Source: Nitrospirota bacterium
GTDB taxonomy: Bacteria > Nitrospirota > JACRHJ01
NCBI GenBank assembly: GCA_021815285.1
Contig: JAKAHE010000090.1
Location: 1 to 8,131, forward strand
Length of the DNA: 8,131 nucleotides
Direction: 5' to 3'
In this document: positions 5,314-8,131 of the stretch, piece after piece
Layout: every line of letters begins with the position of its first letter
How positions within the stretch are numbered: the stretch's first letter is position 1
Notes under the pieces: generated by a model
The model's input: only the letters and a program-made list of their open reading frames with translations
What the model was told of the DNA's origin: nothing
Databases searched by the model: none
Position numbers and translations under genes: made by a program

Positions 5314-6090
5314 TCAAAGGGTTAGACGACCATACCACCGGAAAAAGGTCGAACCGTAGAAAATTGCCGACATCGCCCCGGCGACCAGAAACGGGCCGAA
5401 AGGTATAGGCGTTTTCCTCTTCATCCCCTTGAATACCATGAGCCATATGCCTGTAATTGCACCGAGAAGCGAACCGACAAAAATTGTCAGCAGCACGGCC
5501 CTCCATCCCAGAAACGCTCCTATCATAGCGATAAGCTTTATGTCGCCTCCGCCCATCCCGCCACGACTTACGGCAGCTATTAAATAAAATACCCCTCCGC
5601 CAAGCGCCATGCCAATAAGGGAATTGAAAAAGCCTGTATGCCAAGGAGTGTATGGGGCCCTTAACACGAGCGGCCCAAGTATAAGCCCCAGCGCTATTCC
5701 CGGAAGCGTTATGCTGTCCGGTATAATCTGATGTTCCAGGTCTATGAACGTCACTACTATGAAGGTCGAAATAAGCGCCATGACAAGGACGCCTGCCGGG
5801 CTCGGTCCGAAACGCCTGAGTGCGGCCAGATAAAGCAGAGCGTTCAGAAGCTCTATTAACGGGTATCTCGCCGATATTCCCGCGCCGCAATAGGCGCACC
5901 TGCCCCGCAGCATGACATAGCTTAGAATCGGGATATTGTGCCAGGGCTTAATCTTCGTCCCGCAGGACGGACATGCCGATGGCGGGGAGACTACCGATTT
6001 TTTCCTTGGAATCCTGTAGATGCAGACGTTCAGAAAGCTCCCGACGACAAGTCCGTACAGGAAAAATTCGACGTAGACGAAGATCCCCAT
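5314..6090 (-). CDS. pilD: Prepilin peptidase / N-methyltransferase (type IV pilus / type II secretion, A24 family)
   Basis: 258 aa, full length for the bifunctional form. It is an inner-membrane aspartyl protease that cuts the leader of type IV prepilins and pseudopilins and methylates the new N-terminus. The N-terminal membrane segment VVGSFLNVCIYRIP (residues 15-28) is typical. A cytoplasmic loop follows with two zinc-binding pairs, C40-PS-C43 and C65-AY-C68, and NIPILSY (52-58). Several hydrophobic segments follow. The catalytic aspartates are Asp117 in TFIDLEHQIIPD and Asp183 in the GMGGGD motif. The ATG directly abuts the stop of the upstream small gene, with GGGGAAG as SD. No pilin or secretion genes are in the window, so which machine it serves (pilus, secretion or competence) is open. 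Confidence 0.96.
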   Translation of the reverse strand: MGIFVYVEFFLYGLVVGSFLNVCIYRIPRKKSVVSPPSACPSCGTKIKPWHNIPILSYVMLRGRCAYCGAGISARYPLIELLNALLYLAALRRFGPSPAGVLVMALISTFIVVTFIDLEHQIIPDSITLPGIALGLILGPLVLRAPYTPWHTGFFNSLIGMALGGGVFYLIAAVSRGGMGGGDIKLIAMIGAFLGWRAVLLTIFVGSLLGAITGIWLMVFKGMKRKTPIPFGPFLVAGAMSAIFYGSTFFRWYGRLTL

Positions 6091-6417
6091 TTAAGCTTCC
6101 CCTTCCCCCAGGGATACCTTCTGTATGGCCAGATTTATCTGAGAAATCTCTTCGCGCAGGCTGTTTATCTCCCGGAGCGCATCCAGCACTTCCTGATCCC
6201 TCATAATACCGCGGCTCTTCTGCTCCCACAGCAAATAGACACGCCCTCCAAGCCTGCCTATTGCCTTCTCCTCCCTCGTCTCAAGACTGCCCTTGTCGAT
6301 AAGGAGCCTTGCCACTGCGGCCTCTATCCGCGCCCTCTCCGATAACGCCTTGGATACCCGCGTCACTTTCTCCACTCCGCTGTCCAGGCTCTTCTTTACC
6401 CTGTCCCAGAGAATCAT
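6091..6417 (-). CDS. Hypothetical 108-aa predicted coiled-coil protein upstream of pilD
   Basis: I do not recognise a family. The protein is 108 aa, has no cysteine and is rich in Glu, Arg, Lys, Leu and Ile. Residues 1-50 look like an amphipathic helix (WDRVKKSLDSGVEKVTRVSK onward). A short Gly-rich turn, RLGGRVYLLWEQK, spans 55-67. A second helix (72-103) has hydrophobic residues at heptad-like spacing (LDALREINSLREEISQINLAI). A helical hairpin or coiled-coil dimer is likely. There is no signal peptide or membrane segment. It has a good SD (GGAGAGG, spacing 7) and its TAA abuts the pilD ATG with no gap, both of which support a real, co-translated gene. A link to pilus assembly is only a guess from position. 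Confidence 0.8.
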   Translation of the reverse strand: MILWDRVKKSLDSGVEKVTRVSKALSERARIEAAVARLLIDKGSLETREEKAIGRLGGRVYLLWEQKSRGIMRDQEVLDALREINSLREEISQINLAIQKVSLGEGEA

Positions 6418-6422
6418 GAGTC

Positions 6423-6443
6423 GCCCTCTCCGAAGCCCTCTCC
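6423..6443 (-). repeat. Tandem copy of an SD-like motif (GGAGAGGGC twice)
   Basis: On the minus strand GGAGAGGGC occurs at 6443-6435 and again at 6431-6423, a 12-base period. The proximal copy is well placed as SD for the 108-aa gene. The distal copy can pair with CCCATTCCC (6462-6454): nine positions with one mismatch and one G-U pair, around a 9-base loop. A closely related GGGAGAGGGTC precedes yceD. This may be a decayed palindromic repeat reused as a ribosome-binding region. Confidence 0.4.
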
Positions 6444-6464
6444 CGTCAAGAATGGGAATGGGTT

Positions 6465-6494
6465 ATTATAAATATTTCTAACTGATTTTAACAA
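6465..6494 (-). promoter_or_regulatory. Possible sigma-70 promoter for the 108-aa gene and pilD
   Basis: On the minus strand there is a perfect -10 TATAAT (6470-6465). A weak -35 TTGTTA (4 of 6, 6494-6489) lies 18 bp upstream, inside the last codons of recG. The predicted start near 6458 leaves a leader of about 40 nt. The -10 is good but sits in an AT-rich patch, so chance is possible; read-through from recG may be the main source of transcript. Confidence 0.35.
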
Positions 6495-8131
6495 GCTCCA
6501 GCCTGCCCATCCATTTATTTTTAAGTTCCAGACTTAAAACGCGCCAGGTTTCCGACTGAAGCTCCAGGTCCCTCTCGATTATAGCGGAAGCCTCGGCCCT
6601 CGCGGCCTCAATAATTTTATGGTCCCGGATTATGTCGCCATAGGTTATCTCCGGAAGTCCGGATTGTTTCGTCCCGAAAAACTCGCCCGGCCCGCGAAGT
6701 TTAAGATCCTCTTCCGCTATATCGAACCCGGATGAATTCTTAATCATCGCCTGTAGCCTCGCGCGAGAGTTGTCCGCCATCCTTCCAGCCATCAAAATAC
6801 AATATGACTGCCCGCTTCCGCGTCCCACCCTGCCTCGGAGCTGGTGAAGCTGGGAGAGGCCGAAACGCTCCGCATGTTCAACGACCATCACTGTTGCCTC
6901 CGGCACGTCCAGTCCGACTTCTATAACCGTCGTCGCCACAAGAAGCCTGATTTTCCCGGAGCGGAAATCCTCCATGACTGATTCCTTCTCTTCCGGCTTC
7001 ATCCTGCCGTGGAGCAGGCCAATGTTATATTCCCCAAATATTTTCGCCAGGTTCTCCGCGCCCTCCTTCGCCGCCTTGAGGTCGCTCTTCTCGGATTCCT
7101 CCACAAGGGGATAAACCACATAAGCCAGCGCGCCTTTCTTAAGCTCGCTCTTAAGCAATCTGTAAACTTCCGGCCTTCCGGAATCGTCGAACAGCTTCGT
7201 TCGGACGGGCGTCCTGCCGGGCGGCAGGGAATCTATCACGGAGATGTCCAGGTCTCCGTACACCGTGAGGGCCAGCGTCCTCGGTATCGGCGTAGCGGTC
7301 ATAACCAGGGCGTCCGCATTTATGCCTTTATTTGAAAGTTCTGCCCTCTGCATTACGCCGAACCGATGCTGCTCGTCCACGATTACCAGCCCCAGGTCAT
7401 TAAATGCCACTCCTTCCCGTATGAGCGAGTGTGTGCCTACAACCAACTGTGTCTCGCCATCGACAAGCCCCTTGAGTATTATTTCCCTGTCCTTTTTTTT
7501 TACGGAGCCAGTCAGGAGGGCGACTTTAACCCCCAGCGGAGCAAGGTATTTATTTACGCTTAGGTAGTGCTGTTCGGCAAGTATTTCCGTCGGGGCCATA
7601 ATAGCAGACTGCGCGCCTGATTCCGCCGCCTGGAGCGCGGCCATAAGCGCCACGACAGTCTTGCCGCAGCCGACATCACCCTGGATAAGCCGGTTCATCC
7701 TGGCAGGCCGTTCCATGTCACGGCTTATCTCCCGTATAGTCCTCTCCTGCGCCTGAGTCAGCCTGAACGGCAGCCTGCTTCTGAACTCCTTCCTCAAGCC
7801 GCCGTTCCCTTTCATGGCCCGGCCCGGGGTTTTGGAGCGGCATTTTTTCATGGACATAAGGCCGAGCTCGAGGAGCAGAAACTCGTCGAATACAAGCCGC
7901 TTCTGCGCCCTCGTCCCCTTCGCGTTCAGAAGGTTTACATCAGTCTCCTTCTCCGGAAAATGGGTCTCCTTCACGGCAATCGGCAGCGCCGGAATTTTAT
8001 ATTTCCAAAGCATCTCCTCCGGAAGGAACTCGCCAAGCTTTTGCGCAAACTCGTCAACTACGCCTTTTATGATGGAACGAATCTGCCGGCAGGTAAGGCC
8101 GGCAGTAGCCTTGTATATCGGCACGATCGGA
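6478..8131 (-). CDS. recG: ATP-dependent DNA helicase RecG (5' end cut by the window edge)
   Basis: The last 550 codons are visible and the frame is open to the edge. The N-terminal wedge domain that grips branched DNA is largely missing, because it lies outside the window. RecG remodels stalled replication forks and Holliday junctions. Counting from the GTG valine codon at 8124, the motifs are Walker A GDVGCGKT (149-156), APTEILAEQH (177-186), DEQHRFG (250-256), MTATPIPRTLA (275-285), LHGRMKPEEK (371-380), VATTVIEVGLDVP (396-408) and QLRGRVGRG (428-436). The RecG-specific DLKLRGPGEFFGTKQSG (473-489) separates it from Mfd, PriA and UvrB. That GTG is internal: the frame continues upstream as Pro-Ile-Val-Pro-Ile-Tyr, matching the family's VPxY motif. 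The gene ends 60 bp before the 108-aa gene. A run of nine A (7493-7501 on the complement) encodes Lys-Lys-Lys near residue 210. Confidence 0.97.
   Translation of the reverse strand, partial: PIVPIYKATAGLTCRQIRSIIKGVVDEFAQKLGEFLPEEMLWKYKIPALPIAVKETHFPEKETDVNLLNAKGTRAQKRLVFDEFLLLELGLMSMKKCRSKTPGRAMKGNGGLRKEFRSRLPFRLTQAQERTIREISRDMERPARMNRLIQGDVGCGKTVVALMAALQAAESGAQSAIMAPTEILAEQHYLSVNKYLAPLGVKVALLTGSVKKKDREIILKGLVDGETQLVVGTHSLIREGVAFNDLGLVIVDEQHRFGVMQRAELSNKGINADALVMTATPIPRTLALTVYGDLDISVIDSLPPGRTPVRTKLFDDSGRPEVYRLLKSELKKGALAYVVYPLVEESEKSDLKAAKEGAENLAKIFGEYNIGLLHGRMKPEEKESVMEDFRSGKIRLLVATTVIEVGLDVPEATVMVVEHAERFGLSQLHQLRGRVGRGSGQSYCILMAGRMADNSRARLQAMIKNSSGFDIAEEDLKLRGPGEFFGTKQSGLPEITYGDIIRDHKIIEAARAEASAIIERDLELQSETWRVLSLELKNKWMGRLELVKIS

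Noticed and set aside
5267..5899. A 210-codon minus-strand frame overlapping pilD in another frame.
   Set aside because: The pilD frame carries all catalytic and zinc-binding residues; the alternative frame has no family signal.
1..8131. CRISPR arrays, tRNA or rRNA genes, insertion sequences, prophage or toxin-antitoxin genes.
   Set aside because: I looked on both strands and found no regularly spaced repeats, cloverleaf-like segments, transposase or integrase motifs; apart from the one small unknown gene, all real genes are recognisable housekeeping or metabolic genes.

Overview
The window is a chromosomal stretch of about 8.1 kb in which every supported gene lies on the minus strand. Transcription therefore runs from high to low coordinates. 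Base composition is moderately GC-rich and coding density is high. No phage, transposase, CRISPR, tRNA or rRNA is visible, and no stretch over 300 bases lacks a gene. The gene content suggests a Gram-negative-type anaerobic or facultatively anaerobic bacterium, for example a Desulfobacterota/Nitrospirota-like lineage. The reasons are an EtfA with an N-terminal 2[4Fe-4S] ferredoxin domain next to an acyl-CoA dehydrogenase, a prepilin peptidase, and a yceD-rpmF-plsX-fabH cluster. The phylum cannot be settled from this sequence alone.

Upstream block (8131 down to 5314): the 3' part of recG (the 5' end is cut by the window edge) is followed after 60 bp by a 108-aa predicted coiled-coil protein of unknown function. 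Its stop codon abuts the start of a prepilin peptidase gene (pilD family). The 60-bp gap holds a possible promoter and a duplicated Shine-Dalgarno-like motif.

Main operon (5262 down to 1): a textbook sigma-70 promoter (TTGACA, 17 bp, TATAAT) reads into a leader of about 107 nt with two possible hairpins. It then reads into yceD (DUF177), rpmF (ribosomal protein L32), plsX and fabH. This is the widely conserved cluster joining ribosome biogenesis to fatty-acid and phospholipid initiation. plsX and fabH overlap by ATGA. After an 85-bp gap carrying a 53-bp imperfect inverted repeat, the same strand continues with an acyl-CoA dehydrogenase, etfB (ATGA overlap) and the start of etfA (1-nt gap). 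These last three genes have the order and domain make-up of carCDE-type acyl-CoA reductase/Etf complexes, some of which bifurcate electrons.

The most notable points are the placement of a carCDE-like redox module directly behind the core lipid-initiation genes, the repeat element at that junction, the structured leaders in front of yceD and rpmF, and the unknown small gene coupled to pilD. I found no clearly new multi-gene system; most of the window is recognisable housekeeping and energy-metabolism content.
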